DNA from: Bradyrhizobium sp. CCH5-F6
GTDB taxonomy: Bacteria; Pseudomonadota; Alphaproteobacteria; Rhizobiales; Xanthobacteraceae
Assembly: GCF_001556045.1 (NCBI RefSeq)
Contig: NZ_LSIC01000219.1
Location: 11,003-75,002, forward strand
Length of the DNA stretch: 64,000 bases
Direction: 5' to 3'
Shown here: positions 18,046 through 27,014 of the stretch, piece by piece
How the letters are laid out: each line of letters begins with the position of its first letter
Numbering within the stretch: position 1 is the first letter of the stretch
The notes under the pieces: generated by a model
Databases searched by the model: none
What the model saw: the letters and a program-made list of their open reading frames with translations, nothing else
Told to the model about the DNA's origin: nothing
Made by a program: the position numbers and the translations under genes

Positions 18046-18624
18046 CTACTCCGCCGGCGCGATGCTCGGGGCCAGGATCACCTCGAGATGCTCCGGGCGG
18101 TCGCGGTTGACGTGGGCGAGATAATCGTCCGCGACCTTGCGCAGGCGGCGGCTGAGCTCGGCCGAGACGCTGCTGCTGTCGAGCCTGGTGTTCTCGTGCA
18201 CGATGGCGAGAATGGCGTTGATGTGGTGCGTGAAGAGCTCGGCCGGCACCTTTGCCAGATCAGGCGCGTGCTCGATGACGCGACACAGGCTCTCGGCGAT
18301 TCCAGCCGCCGAAGGAAAGCCGAAAGTCGCCGCATCGCCCTTGATGTCGTGTGCGGCGTGGAACATCTCGTCGCGCAGCTTCTTCGTGAAGCCGTCCTTC
18401 TGCACGGCAGCCCAGGCGGCGGACAGTCGCTCGACCTCGATCGCCATCCAGTCCTCGAACTCACCGGCGAGGCTCGCGAGCGCCTGTTCGGCGCGGGCGA
18501 CCGGATCGTCCATGTCCTTTTCTTCGACGCGGCGCAGGACCTTGCGCAGCGGGTTGGGCTGGGTGATGACGTGATGCGTGGCGAAGGCTTTGACCTCGAT
18601 GTCCTTTGCGCTGTTCCTCGCCAT
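18046..18624 (-). CDS. HPt phosphotransfer domain protein
   Basis: A 192-residue protein starting at ATG 18624 (MARNSAKDIEV). The HPt motif HAAHDIKGDAATFGF puts the phosphorylatable histidine at residue 92, within a four-helix bundle of about residues 55-165. It would relay phosphate between a hybrid kinase and a receiver. It lies 28 bases downstream of the receiver gene on the same strand, so the two are likely cotranscribed and may be cognate. No kinase is adjacent. The longer open frame to 18885 is Pro/Ser-rich shadow sequence under the receiver gene. Confidence 0.88.
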   Translation of the reverse strand: MARNSAKDIEVKAFATHHVITQPNPLRKVLRRVEEKDMDDPVARAEQALASLAGEFEDWMAIEVERLSAAWAAVQKDGFTKKLRDEMFHAAHDIKGDAATFGFPSAAGIAESLCRVIEHAPDLAKVPAELFTHHINAILAIVHENTRLDSSSVSAELSRRLRKVADDYLAHVNRDRPEHLEVILAPSIAPAE

Positions 18625-18652
18625 GATACCTGCCTCGGTTGAAGACGTTGCG

Positions 18653-19198
18653 CTAGATGGAGGAGCGGGCCTTGTCGAGCAGCGAGGGCTGCTGCAGCAC
18701 CTCGTGCTTTTCGCCCACGCGGCGCTCGGGACCCATATAGGCGGAGTTGGTGTTGCGGCGCCGGTCGGGCCCGAAATAGGTCTTGGTCTTGATGAAGGGG
18801 CGGGGGTTGGCGACCACGTTGAGGATGCGCTGGTAGAGACCCTTTGCCGAGATCGGCTTGGCCAGGAATTCGGTGACGCCGGCATCGCGCGCCACCGTGA
18901 CGCGGCGCTTCTCGGAATGACCGGTCAGCATGATGATCGGTGCGTAAGGATTGCCCTTGGATTCCGGCTGCCGGATCATCTGCGCGAGCTCGAGCCCGTC
19001 GAAGATCGGCATGGCCCAGTCGGTGATGACGATGTCGGGCACGTAGTGGCTGTACATTTCGAGCGCGGTCGCGCCGTCCTCGGCTTCATAGACCTCGCGC
19101 GCGCCGAAGGAATGCAGCAGCGTCCGCAGGATGCGGCGCATGTGCGGATTGTCGTCGCAGACGAGGAAGCGCAGCTTGTTGAAGTCGATACGGAACAT
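18653..19198 (-). CDS. Single-domain response regulator (CheY-like)
   Basis: A 181-residue protein with a receiver domain at residues 8-128: acidic pair Asp15-Asp16, phosphoacceptor Asp60 in VITDWAMP, the conserved Thr in MLTGH, and Lys in FLAKPIS. The tail after about residue 130 has FGPDRRR and GPERR motifs, found in alphaproteobacterial CheY-like proteins, and no DNA-binding domain. It is followed by the HPt gene, suggesting a phosphorelay whose kinase is elsewhere. Confidence 0.92.
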   Translation of the reverse strand: MFRIDFNKLRFLVCDDNPHMRRILRTLLHSFGAREVYEAEDGATALEMYSHYVPDIVITDWAMPIFDGLELAQMIRQPESKGNPYAPIIMLTGHSEKRRVTVARDAGVTEFLAKPISAKGLYQRILNVVANPRPFIKTKTYFGPDRRRNTNSAYMGPERRVGEKHEVLQQPSLLDKARSSI

Positions 19199-19322
19199 GA
19201 CGCCCGGGCCAAAAGCGGGTCAACCTTCGTTAACCATATCGTGGCGGGAGTTAATGAAGGGTTGCCGCTGCGTTTACCGGTCCATCGAAGCAGATGCGTT
19301 GAAATATCGTATTTCTGCCATT

Positions 19323-19343
19323 TTTTATTGTAAAACAATAAAA
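19323..19343. promoter_or_regulatory. Perfect palindrome, candidate operator for the DUF2975-HTH pair
   Basis: TTTTATTGT (19323-19331) and ACAATAAAA (19335-19343) are perfect inverted 9-mers around AAA, in an AT-rich stretch 27 bases before the DUF2975 start. A TTGAAA at 19299-19304 could be a -35 element. The position fits an operator for the HTH protein encoded two genes on. Binding is inferred. Confidence 0.55.
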
Positions 19344-19370
19344 ATACTCAGTCGAACGGGAGCTACTCCG

Positions 19371-19934
19371 ATGAGCGTGATCGTGTTTCCTTTTCCTGTG
19401 CCAGCCGAGCCGCGGTTGCGGCGTATCGGGCGGATCGTCAGCGTCGGAGCGCTCGTCTGCGTCGCGGGAGCGGTGCTCGCGGTGCCCTTGCTCTGGTCGA
19501 GCGACGAGGTGCTACGGCACTGGATCGCGACCCAGTCCCCACTGGGGGCCCGGCCGTTCACGCTCGATTCCGGTACGCGCCTCGCCGGCGCGTTGATCAG
19601 CCTGATCGGCCTTGCGCCTGTTATCTACGCCCTGCTGCAGCTCTCGATGCTGTTCTCTCGTTTCGCTCGCGGCGAGGTGTTCGTGACCGACAATGCCTGG
19701 CGCATCCGCCGAATGGGCCTAGCGCTGATCGGCAATGCGTTGATCTCACCGTTGGTGCAGATGCTCACCACGATCAACCTGACGCACGCCAACCAGCCCG
19801 GCCAGCTCGTAGTCATGTTCGGTATCGAACAGTCGCATGTGCTGTCGGTGCTGAGCGGCCTCGCGCTCGTCGCCTTCGCAACGGTGATGGCCGATGCCGT
19901 TCGTGCGTGGAACGAGAACAGTGAGATCATCTGA
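19371..19934 (+). CDS. DUF2975 membrane protein
   Basis: A 187-residue inner-membrane protein with four hydrophobic segments (about 22-43, 66-90, 115-137 and 153-173), matching DUF2975. This family is typically encoded beside a small YozG-like HTH regulator, as here, with a 2-base gap. The motif FARGEVFVTDNAWRIRRMG is characteristic. The biochemical role is not known; sensing or a toxin-like membrane function has been considered for such pairs but nothing here proves it. ATG 19371 lies just after the AT-rich palindrome. Confidence 0.82.
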   Translation: MSVIVFPFPVPAEPRLRRIGRIVSVGALVCVAGAVLAVPLLWSSDEVLRHWIATQSPLGARPFTLDSGTRLAGALISLIGLAPVIYALLQLSMLFSRFARGEVFVTDNAWRIRRMGLALIGNALISPLVQMLTTINLTHANQPGQLVVMFGIEQSHVLSVLSGLALVAFATVMADAVRAWNENSEII

Positions 19935-19936
19935 CC

Positions 19937-20191
19937 ATGCCGATCATCGTCAACCTCGACGTCATGCTCGCCAAGCGCAAGATCAGGTCGCGCGAACTTG
20001 CCTCGCGCATTGAGCTCACGGAAGCGAATGTCTCCCTGCTCAAGTCGGGCAAGGTGCGCGGCATCCGCTTCGATACGTTGGAGCGAATCTGCGCCGTGCT
20101 GGACTGCCAGCCCGGCGATATCCTCGAATACGTCGCCGACAACGCGGTTGGCGCGTTAGGGCCTCGCGCGGACGGCCAGAAATCGGCCTAG
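19937..20191 (+). CDS. XRE-family (YozG-like) HTH regulator
   Basis: An 84-residue Cro/CI-type DNA-binding protein. The helix-turn-helix covers about residues 18-48 (SRELASRIELTEANVSLLKSGKVRGIRFDTL), followed by the family motif ICAVLDCQPGDILEY. It starts 2 bases after the DUF2975 stop without a strong ribosome-binding site, so it is probably translationally coupled. It may repress its own operon through the palindrome at 19323-19343. Confidence 0.9.
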   Translation: MPIIVNLDVMLAKRKIRSRELASRIELTEANVSLLKSGKVRGIRFDTLERICAVLDCQPGDILEYVADNAVGALGPRADGQKSA

Positions 20192-20225
20192 CCAATCCTT
20201 CAAATCCAGACTGGAGATGCCTGCG

Positions 20226-20831
20226 ATGAACCGCCTTGCGCGCGTTCTCTTGAATGCGGCTGCGCTCGTGCTTGCCGGATGTGGCTCGGTGCCGTTGACA
20301 TCAATTCCGCCGCTGGCCCGCATCGATGCCAAGACGACCGATTTGTCGATGTTACGGGTCGCCATCCAGCTACCCGAGACTCTGCGACCGCGCTCGGGCG
20401 GCGTCAAACTTGATGTCGTCACCAAGCTGACGGGCGAGGCAGAAGCAAGAACCAGCTTCGCCATGATGGAGATCAGCGAAGCCCGCGAGCGCGCCGGCCT
20501 GCAGGCGCCGCCGCAGGGAGCTTCGATCCACGCCTATCGTTTGTCGCCAGCGGATGCGGCGCGCTTCGAGGCGCTGCGTGCGTCGATGATCGAGCAGGGC
20601 AAGCAAGGCAAGCGCGGGTCGATGGGGCTCGGCGTCGGCGCCAGGGAATTCTGCCGCGCGAAGGCAGCACCTCAGACATCGCTGCCCGTGACGATCTATC
20701 TGATGACATCAGAGACCAAGAGCTTCGTTCCCGTCGTCAGGGATTTCGACCTGCTGAGCGATCCTGCAATGGCAGGCGGGCTGGCATCAATTCAGCCGTG
20801 CGGCAGTGAGCCGCGCGCTGAATCTCAATAG
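20226..20831 (+). CDS. Predicted lipoprotein of unknown function
   Basis: A 201-residue protein with a type II signal peptide; the lipobox LAGC places the lipidated cysteine near residue 18. ATG 20226 has GGAG upstream; another in-frame ATG at 20217 is less well placed. The mature part has no recognised domain, is mixed alpha/beta in appearance and carries two Cys near the end. It follows the HTH gene by 34 bases and may be in the same unit. Its stop overlaps the end of nadK by 7 bases. Confidence 0.68.
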   Translation: MNRLARVLLNAAALVLAGCGSVPLTSIPPLARIDAKTTDLSMLRVAIQLPETLRPRSGGVKLDVVTKLTGEAEARTSFAMMEISEARERAGLQAPPQGASIHAYRLSPADAARFEALRASMIEQGKQGKRGSMGLGVGAREFCRAKAAPQTSLPVTIYLMTSETKSFVPVVRDFDLLSDPAMAGGLASIQPCGSEPRAESQ

Positions 20832-21604
20832 CCGAATTGCTCGCGCAGAATACGCTCTTCCAGGCTGTGGCCGGGGTCGAACAGCATCCGCATCGAAATG
20901 GTCTTGTCGGAGAGCACCTCGACGCGGCGGACGTCCCGCACCTCGTCGTGGTCGGCGACCGCCGCCACCGGCCGCTTGTCGCCCTCCAGCACCTCGATCA
21001 CGACATAGGCCGTGTTGGGCAGAAGCGCGCCGCGCCAGCGGCGCGGGCGGAAGGCGCTGATCGGCGTCAGCGCCAGCAGCGCGGCGTTGATCGGCAGGAT
21101 CGGCCCCTGTGCGGACAGGTTGTAGGCGGTCGAGCCGGCCGGCGTCGCCACCATGATGCCGTCCGCGATCAGCTCGGACATGCGCTCGCGCTCGTCGATC
21201 AGGATCCGCAGGCGCGCGGCCTGGTAGGTCTGCCGGAACAGGGCGACCTCGTTGATGGCGTGGTGCAGGTGGACGCGGTCGTTGACGTCGGTCGCGCGCA
21301 TCAAGAGCGGATTGATCTCGGATTCGTGAGCGGCCTCGAGCCGTGCGCGCAGATCGTGGGTCGAGTATTCGTTCATCAGGAAGCCGACGGTGCCGCGATG
21401 CATGCCGTAGATCGGCTTTCCCGTCCGCATGTTCTGATGCAGCGTCTGGAGCATGAGCCCGTCGCCGCCGAGTGCGACAACGACGTCGGCTTCTCCGAGG
21501 TCGCAATTACCATAGTCCCTGGTGAGCTGGCTGAAGGCGGCCTGCGCCTCGCTGCTCGGGCTGGCGACGAAGGCGATCCGGTCGTATCGCGAGGGCTTTG
21601 TCAT
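20825..21604 (-). CDS. nadK: NAD kinase
   Basis: A 259-residue enzyme phosphorylating NAD to NADP in the cytoplasm. The nucleotide-binding GGDG motif is at 46-49, NE at 118-119, and the glycine-rich [20 protein letters not shown] stretch at 148-167. The length fits the short alphaproteobacterial form. Convergent with the lipoprotein gene, sharing 7 bases at the 3' ends. Start at ATG 21604. Confidence 0.96.
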   Translation of the reverse strand: MTKPSRYDRIAFVASPSSEAQAAFSQLTRDYGNCDLGEADVVVALGGDGLMLQTLHQNMRTGKPIYGMHRGTVGFLMNEYSTHDLRARLEAAHESEINPLLMRATDVNDRVHLHHAINEVALFRQTYQAARLRILIDERERMSELIADGIMVATPAGSTAYNLSAQGPILPINAALLALTPISAFRPRRWRGALLPNTAYVVIEVLEGDKRPVAAVADHDEVRDVRRVEVLSDKTISMRMLFDPGHSLEERILREQFGY

Positions 21605-21857
21605 GGCTTCCCGGGCAGTGCCGCTGGCTCGAGTAAGTTCCGCCGGGCTCGTCTATACGAGGTAGGCCTGCATTGTCGAGGAGGACCGCCTTCCAAAGCT
21701 AACGGAGACTGTCCATCCGGATTTGGACACGACCGTGCGATCTGGACCTGGACGGCGCCTTCAGGCCCCGCCAGACCAATGATCCCCCAAACCGTCGCAA
21801 TTCCGCGCTAATCCTTCCGTCCGCACCGGCTGTCACAGCCGGGCAGGGAGAACGATC

Positions 21858-23426
21858 ATGGTCACGAATTTACAGATGCTGCGCCGCGCGAGCCTGGTGC
21901 TGGCGGTGTCGGCTCTTGCGCTTTCGGGCGTTGCACGCGCGGATGATCCGCCGCAGCCGCGCGCCGAGGCGGCATCGTCGGCCGGACAGAAGGGCGGTCG
22001 CAGCAGCAACGCGCAAAGCGTGACGCAGGCTTCCCCATCGGCGGCCGATGCGCGCCGTCTCCCGCCGGATTCGACCACGAAACAGACGCTCGATCTGCCC
22101 GGCCGAACCCTCAACTTCGCCGCGACTGCCGGGTCGATCCGTGTGTTCGACGGCAAGGGCGAGCCGCTGGCCGACATCGCCGTCACCTCCTATGAGCTCG
22201 ACGGTGCCGACCGCGCGACGCGCCCCGTGACGTTTCTGTTCAATGGCGGGCCCGGCGCGTCCTCGGCGTGGCTCCAGTTCGGCGCGGCCGGTCCGTGGCG
22301 GCTGCCGCTCGACGGCGAGGCGCTGTCGCCCTCGGCCTCGCCCGAGGTGAAGCCCAACGCGGAGACCTGGCTCGACTTCACCGATCTGGTCTTCATCGAT
22401 CCCGTCAGCACCGGCTACAGCCGCTTCGTCGCCAGCGGCGAGGATGCGCGCAAGTCATTCTACTCCGTCGACGGCGACGCCAATTCGATCGCGCTCGTGA
22501 TCCGCCGCTGGCTCGAGAAGCACGACCGGTTGGTCTCGCCGAAATACGTCGCGGGCGAGAGCTATGGCGGCATTCGCGGACCCAAGGTGGTGCGCCAGTT
22601 GCAACTCCAGCACGGCGTGGGTGTCAGGGGATTGATCCTGGTCTCGCCGCTGCTCGACTTCCGCGAATTCACAGGCACGAGCCTCCTGCAATATGTCGCG
22701 ACGCTGCCGAGCTATGTCGCGGTCGCGCGCGAAGCCAAAGGCCCGGTCAAGCGTGCCGACCTCGCCGACGTCGAGGCTTACGCGCGCGGCGAATTCCTGA
22801 CCGATCTCGTCAAGGGCGAGGCGGACAAGGAGGCGACCAATCGGCTTGCCGACAAGGTCGCCGCGCTCACCGGCATCGACCAGGCGGTGAGCCGCAGGCT
22901 CGCCGGCCGTTTCGATGTCGGCGAATTCCGCCGCGAATTCGATCGCAACAATGGCAAGGTGACGGGACGTTACGATGCCTCAGTGCGTGGCTTCGATCCG
23001 TATCCGGATTCCACCAGCTCACGCTTCGGCGATCCCTCGGGCGATGCGCTTCAGGCGCCGCTGACGAGCGCCGCCGTCGACGTCCTGACGCGCAAGCTCA
23101 ACTGGCGGCCCGACGGCTCCTATGAAGTCCTGAACGGCGCGGTCGAAGGCCAGTGGGATTTCGGACGTGGCATCAACCCGCCGCAATCGGTCTCCGAGCT
23201 GCGCCAGATCGTCGCCACCGATGCGAAGCTGAACGTGCTGGTCGCGCACGGCCTGTTCGATCTCGCCACGCCCTATTTCGGAACGAAGCGGGTGCTCGAC
23301 CAGTTGCCGGCCTTCGTGACGCAGCGCGTGAAGTTCGTCGTCTATCCCGGCGGCCACATGTTTTATTCGCGTGATGGTTCGCGGCAGGCATTCCGGAGCG
23401 AGGTCGAGGCGCTCATTCGGGAATAG
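21858..23426 (+). CDS. S10-family serine carboxypeptidase-like protein, exported
   Basis: A 522-residue protein with a signal peptide (residues 1-28). Peptidase S10 motifs are clear: NGGPGASS (129-136) for the oxyanion hole, VFIDPVSTGYS, the nucleophile Ser235 in GESYGG, an Asp in HGLFDLATP and the catalytic His in YPGGHM near the C-terminus. A variable Ala/Ser-rich linker fills about 30-70. Bacterial members are periplasmic or secreted; substrates are poorly known. The stop overlaps the convergent serine hydrolase gene by 14 bases. Confidence 0.92.
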   Translation: MVTNLQMLRRASLVLAVSALALSGVARADDPPQPRAEAASSAGQKGGRSSNAQSVTQASPSAADARRLPPDSTTKQTLDLPGRTLNFAATAGSIRVFDGKGEPLADIAVTSYELDGADRATRPVTFLFNGGPGASSAWLQFGAAGPWRLPLDGEALSPSASPEVKPNAETWLDFTDLVFIDPVSTGYSRFVASGEDARKSFYSVDGDANSIALVIRRWLEKHDRLVSPKYVAGESYGGIRGPKVVRQLQLQHGVGVRGLILVSPLLDFREFTGTSLLQYVATLPSYVAVAREAKGPVKRADLADVEAYARGEFLTDLVKGEADKEATNRLADKVAALTGIDQAVSRRLAGRFDVGEFRREFDRNNGKVTGRYDASVRGFDPYPDSTSSRFGDPSGDALQAPLTSAAVDVLTRKLNWRPDGSYEVLNGAVEGQWDFGRGINPPQSVSELRQIVATDAKLNVLVAHGLFDLATPYFGTKRVLDQLPAFVTQRVKFVVYPGGHMFYSRDGSRQAFRSEVEALIRE

Positions 23427-24801
23427 GGCGCCGCTTGCGCGGCTTGTATCGTCGCGCGATCTCGCGTGCCACGGCGCTCGCCGGCTTGACGTTCGCGCCA
23501 GCGATCCAGATGTCGCTGACCTTGCCGCGCGCGTTGCGGACGCGGCGCACCGGCTCGCCGTGGCTGGCATAGCCGGCAGCCCAGGCGAGCTTGCCTGTGT
23601 CGCGGCCGGTGACCTCGATCTCGGCGGCATCCATGAACGGATTGCTGAACTGCGGATTGGCGACGAGCACACGGTTGCCCGCGGGGACGAGATCGGTCGC
23701 CCCCCAGATCGTCCACCAGCGGCCGGTCCAGTCGCGCACGCGCCGGTCCGGCCCGCCGCGCGTCTGGAACACGCGCAGGATCTGCATCGCGCCGTCCATC
23801 CAGACCGGTGCCGCACCGTCGATGGAGTTGCTGAGGATGCTGATCGCGAGCTCGCAAGCCGGAATGCAACAGGTCCGGGAGATGTAGCCCTGGAAGCCGC
23901 CGCCATGGCCGAACCAGTCCCAGCCGTCGGTCTTGCCGGCATTGACGCCGAGGCCGTAATGGGCCTCGAAGCTCTGCGGGATGCGCCAATGGTGCCGCGT
24001 CATCTCGCGGCGGCTCGCGAGCGAGATCACGCTCTTCTTCGCGTTGGGGGCCAGCTGCGCGAAGAAGCGGGCGGTATCGGCGGCGGTGGCGACGAAGCCT
24101 GCGGCTGATGCCATCGCATGTGCGGGATTGTCGCCGGGGATCACGCAGCGCTCGCCTAACGGCATCTTTCGCGTATGGCCTCGCGCGAGCGCCGCGCCCC
24201 TGGGAAGCGGTGCGTCGGGCTCGGTCTCCCGCAAGCCGGCCGGTTCGATGATCTCACGCTTGATCCAGACCGGGTAGGGCTCCCTGGTCACGGCTTCGAT
24301 CACGAGACCGATCAGGCCGAACCCGTGATTGGAATATTTGAAGCGGGTGCCGGGCTCGATCGCTGTGCCCAGCTTCAATTCCGCAAGCAGCTCCCTGGCG
24401 TCGAGATAGGGGCGGCTGTCGATGAACTGGCCGGAATCGGCGCCGTCGCGCGTCAATCCCGCGCTGTGCGAGAGCACTTGCGCGATGGTCGTCTCGGCGA
24501 CGCGCGGATGCAGGCCGTCGACATATTGGCCGACCGTGTCGTCGAGCCGGATCTTGCGCTGCTCGCGCAGCTTCATGATGCCGGCCGAGGTGAAGCTCTT
24601 GGAGTGGGAGGCGATGCGGAAGCGGTGGCGCGGGGTGAGCTTCTCGCCGGTATCGAGATTGGCGAGGCCGAACGCGTGCTCGGCGACGATCTTGCCGCGA
24701 TGCGCGAATGCGACGATGACGCCCGGCTGCTGCAACGTCGTCTGCTGGAATTCGATCCAGGAGCCGATGTAGTCGATCGCGGACCGCAACCACTTGTCCA
24801 T
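23413..24801 (-). CDS. Serine hydrolase, beta-lactamase/penicillin-binding fold
   Basis: A 462-residue protein starting at ATG 24801 (MDKWLRSAIDYIG). The class C beta-lactamase-like active site is present: Ser65-x-x-Lys68 (SHSK), Tyr156-Ser157-Asn158, and a later HGG motif in WFGHGGGFQG. No signal peptide is visible, so it may be cytoplasmic, like several esterases or D-aminopeptidases of this superfamily. The C-terminal about 120 residues form an extra beta-rich domain. It is convergent with the S10 peptidase gene; whether both act on peptides is unknown. Confidence 0.88.
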   Translation of the reverse strand: MDKWLRSAIDYIGSWIEFQQTTLQQPGVIVAFAHRGKIVAEHAFGLANLDTGEKLTPRHRFRIASHSKSFTSAGIMKLREQRKIRLDDTVGQYVDGLHPRVAETTIAQVLSHSAGLTRDGADSGQFIDSRPYLDARELLAELKLGTAIEPGTRFKYSNHGFGLIGLVIEAVTREPYPVWIKREIIEPAGLRETEPDAPLPRGAALARGHTRKMPLGERCVIPGDNPAHAMASAAGFVATAADTARFFAQLAPNAKKSVISLASRREMTRHHWRIPQSFEAHYGLGVNAGKTDGWDWFGHGGGFQGYISRTCCIPACELAISILSNSIDGAAPVWMDGAMQILRVFQTRGGPDRRVRDWTGRWWTIWGATDLVPAGNRVLVANPQFSNPFMDAAEIEVTGRDTGKLAWAAGYASHGEPVRRVRNARGKVSDIWIAGANVKPASAVAREIARRYKPRKRRPIPE

Positions 24802-24854
24802 TGCGCACCAGTTTGTGTGGGAAAACAAGGTACGCGAAGCTAGCCGAGAAAGCG

Positions 24855-24887
24855 GAACGGGCACAACCCGGAAGGTTGTGCCCGTTC
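24855..24887 (-). terminator. Strong hairpin after the TPR gene
   Basis: GAACGGGCACAACC (24855-24868) pairs perfectly over 14 bp with 24874-24887 around a 5-base loop. It lies 38 bases after the TPR gene stop on that strand. The following bases contain only a short T run, so termination may be partly factor-dependent. Confidence 0.7.
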
Positions 24888-24924
24888 TCGTCGTTTAAAA
24901 CGCCAGGTCGCTATAGACCACTTC

Positions 24925-25467
24925 TTAGTAGACGAGCGTCGCGCCGGTCGGCTTGTCGAGCGCGGCGGCGAGCGAGCGATACTCCGAGCTATCGGTGCCG
25001 GCGAGCGAGGCGATCTTGTTCAGGTGATATTGCGCCTGCTCGCGGTTGCCTTGCTCGAGCTGCCAGAGGCCGTAGTATTGCCAGGTGCGGACGTGGTTCG
25101 GATCGTCCTTCAGCGCCAGCTCGTAATAGGTCTTCGACGACTGGTAATCGCCGAGCTTGCGATAGGAGTAGCCGATCAGATTGGCGACATCGGCGACGTC
25201 GTCGCGCTTGAGCGACTTCAGCTGGTCGATCGCGCCGGTGTAGTCGTGGCGGTCGTAGATCGCGGTGTAGGCGGTGCGATAGGCTGCCAGGAATTTGGGA
25301 TCGCTGACGGAGGAGCTCTTCTTTTTCCCCTTCTTGGTCGACGTGTCCGACTTCGGCGGCGACGAAGGTTCATCGCTGCCGGCGGCATAGGCGGTGGTCA
25401 GCATCGGCCCGGCCGCCAGCGCCATCGAGACCAGTCCCGGCACCAGAAGCATTGAGAGTCTGCGCAT
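24925..25467 (-). CDS. Exported TPR protein
   Basis: A 180-residue protein with a signal peptide (residues 1-28), then a Ser/Lys-rich linker including KKGKKKSSS (about 45-54), then about three TPR units from residue 60 to 160 (for example ANLIGYSYRKLGDYQSSKTYYELAL and TWQYYGLWQLEQGNREQAQYHL). Probably a periplasmic scaffold for protein contacts; partner unknown. Start at ATG 25467. A strong hairpin follows the stop. Confidence 0.85.
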   Translation of the reverse strand: MRRLSMLLVPGLVSMALAAGPMLTTAYAAGSDEPSSPPKSDTSTKKGKKKSSSVSDPKFLAAYRTAYTAIYDRHDYTGAIDQLKSLKRDDVADVANLIGYSYRKLGDYQSSKTYYELALKDDPNHVRTWQYYGLWQLEQGNREQAQYHLNKIASLAGTDSSEYRSLAAALDKPTGATLVY

Positions 25468-25717
25468 TGATGTTCTCCCGTATGGAACGTGGCGATCCTA
25501 CACGATTGCCTGAAGACCGGAACACCCGTGGGGCAAAAACATTCCCGCTTGGCACGATCTATTCGTCCGGTCCGGAGATGACAAACGCGTCATCGAGATG
25601 AACGGAAGCCTGCAACGGCCTTCAGAACCGGTTCAGTGGGGGGCTCCTAGGCTCACACCACGATCGAAGGGGTGACGAGAGGGCGCCGCCTCAAGATCCT
25701 TCCAAGAGGAGACCACC

Positions 25718-26110
25718 ATGCTGAAGACCATTTCCGCAGCCTTGCTTGCGGCTTCCGTGATCGCCGCCCCGGCGTTCGCGGCCGAGACAAACAAGACCAC
25801 CACGACCGCGCCTGTCATCAAGGCGGACCAGGGCCAGACCAAGGCGGCGAACACCGCCGTGAAGCCGGAGGCGGGCGTCAAGGCCGACACGAAGGCTGCC
25901 GACGTCAAGGCGGATGCCAAGACGGACGCCAAGACGGATGCGAAGACGGATGGCAAATCGAACGCGATGAACGCCAACGCGGCCGTCAAGTCCGACGAGC
26001 ACAAGACCGTGCGCAAGGATCGCCATCCCCACGAGCAGGTCACGGCCAAGGAGCAGCAGAAGGCGCAGCCGGACGCGACCAAGCCGGCGGCATCAGACAA
26101 GCGCAACTGA
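25718..26110 (+). CDS. Small exported Lys/Ala/Asp-rich protein
   Basis: A 130-residue protein with a signal peptide (residues 1-21, cleavage AFA-AE). The mature part is highly charged low-complexity sequence with tandem KTDA/KADA units (about residues 64-83) and no hydrophobic core, so it is probably disordered. GGAG lies upstream of ATG 25718. No known function; such proteins may be periplasmic chaperones or cation buffers, but that is speculation. Confidence 0.7.
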   Translation: MLKTISAALLAASVIAAPAFAAETNKTTTTAPVIKADQGQTKAANTAVKPEAGVKADTKAADVKADAKTDAKTDAKTDGKSNAMNANAAVKSDEHKTVRKDRHPHEQVTAKEQQKAQPDATKPAASDKRN

Positions 26111-26312
26111 GGCTGATCCCGCGCGGCGGCAATCCCTGGCATTGCCCCGCCGCCGCGTGCGGACTTCAGGCTGGTCCGTTGCCATGTCTCGCGCGAAAGC
26201 TCGAGGTGCCGGCGGCGGACCGGTGCGCTGTTTGCGCCTCTGCAAGCGAATTCCCTTCGTGCAGGCTTGGGGCTAGAACGGCCCCTGACCTGATCGAGCG
26301 GAGAGCGGGCCT

Positions 26313-26735
26313 GTGGGGCGATTGGCGACATGTGCGGTGATATTGGCGTTGCCACTGGCGCTCGCGGCGTGCTTCGGCAGCGACGGTGACCGCCCAACCC
26401 TGCTGGGTGGGACGCAGGCCGGTGGGCCGCAGCCGTTTCCCGACAATTTCCGGAGCGATACGCTGGCCTTGATGCGGACCTATCTGAACAATCCGGTCGG
26501 CGTGCGCGATGCCAGCATGGCCGAGCCCGTGCAGCGCGAGGTCGGCGGCCGGCAGTTCTATGTGAGCTGCCTGCACTTCACCCCGCGCGAGACCGATGGC
26601 AGCTACAAGGGCATGCGCGAGCGCGCCGTGATCTTCGTCAATGGCCGCGCGGACCGCGTGGTCGACCGTACCAGCGATCTCTGCGCCGGCGCGGTTTACG
26701 CACCCTTTCCGGAACTGGAAAAGATGACGCGGTAG
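26313..26735 (+). CDS. Predicted small lipoprotein
   Basis: A 140-residue protein starting at GTG 26313. The leader MGRLATCAVILALPLALAAC ends in a lipobox LAAC, with the lipid-modified Cys at residue 20. The mature domain has two further Cys (in YVSCLHF and SDLCAGA) that may form a disulfide and a YVSCLHFTPRE motif I cannot assign. Conserved-hypothetical in appearance, likely at the inner face of the outer membrane. Confidence 0.72.
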   Translation: MGRLATCAVILALPLALAACFGSDGDRPTLLGGTQAGGPQPFPDNFRSDTLALMRTYLNNPVGVRDASMAEPVQREVGGRQFYVSCLHFTPRETDGSYKGMRERAVIFVNGRADRVVDRTSDLCAGAVYAPFPELEKMTR

Positions 26736-27014
26736 CGCAAAGCCCGCCTTCATCGCCTGATGTTAGACGGGAAGCAGCCGGAGCCGCTGGATCACATTTC
26801 GGCGAGCTTTGAACGGGGTGGTTTCGGGTTGCGACAAATCGCTACGGCAGCCCTTGCGCGGACAAAAAACAGACGGCGCAGGGCGATGTGGCGGAACAAA
26901 ATCGCGTTGTTGCCGACCCGTCACAGTCACGAACGATCAACGTTCCGGCATCGCCGCGAAGCAACCTAAATCACGCCACGTTGTTTCCGGAGTGTCGATT
27001 TTGAAAGAACGGGG

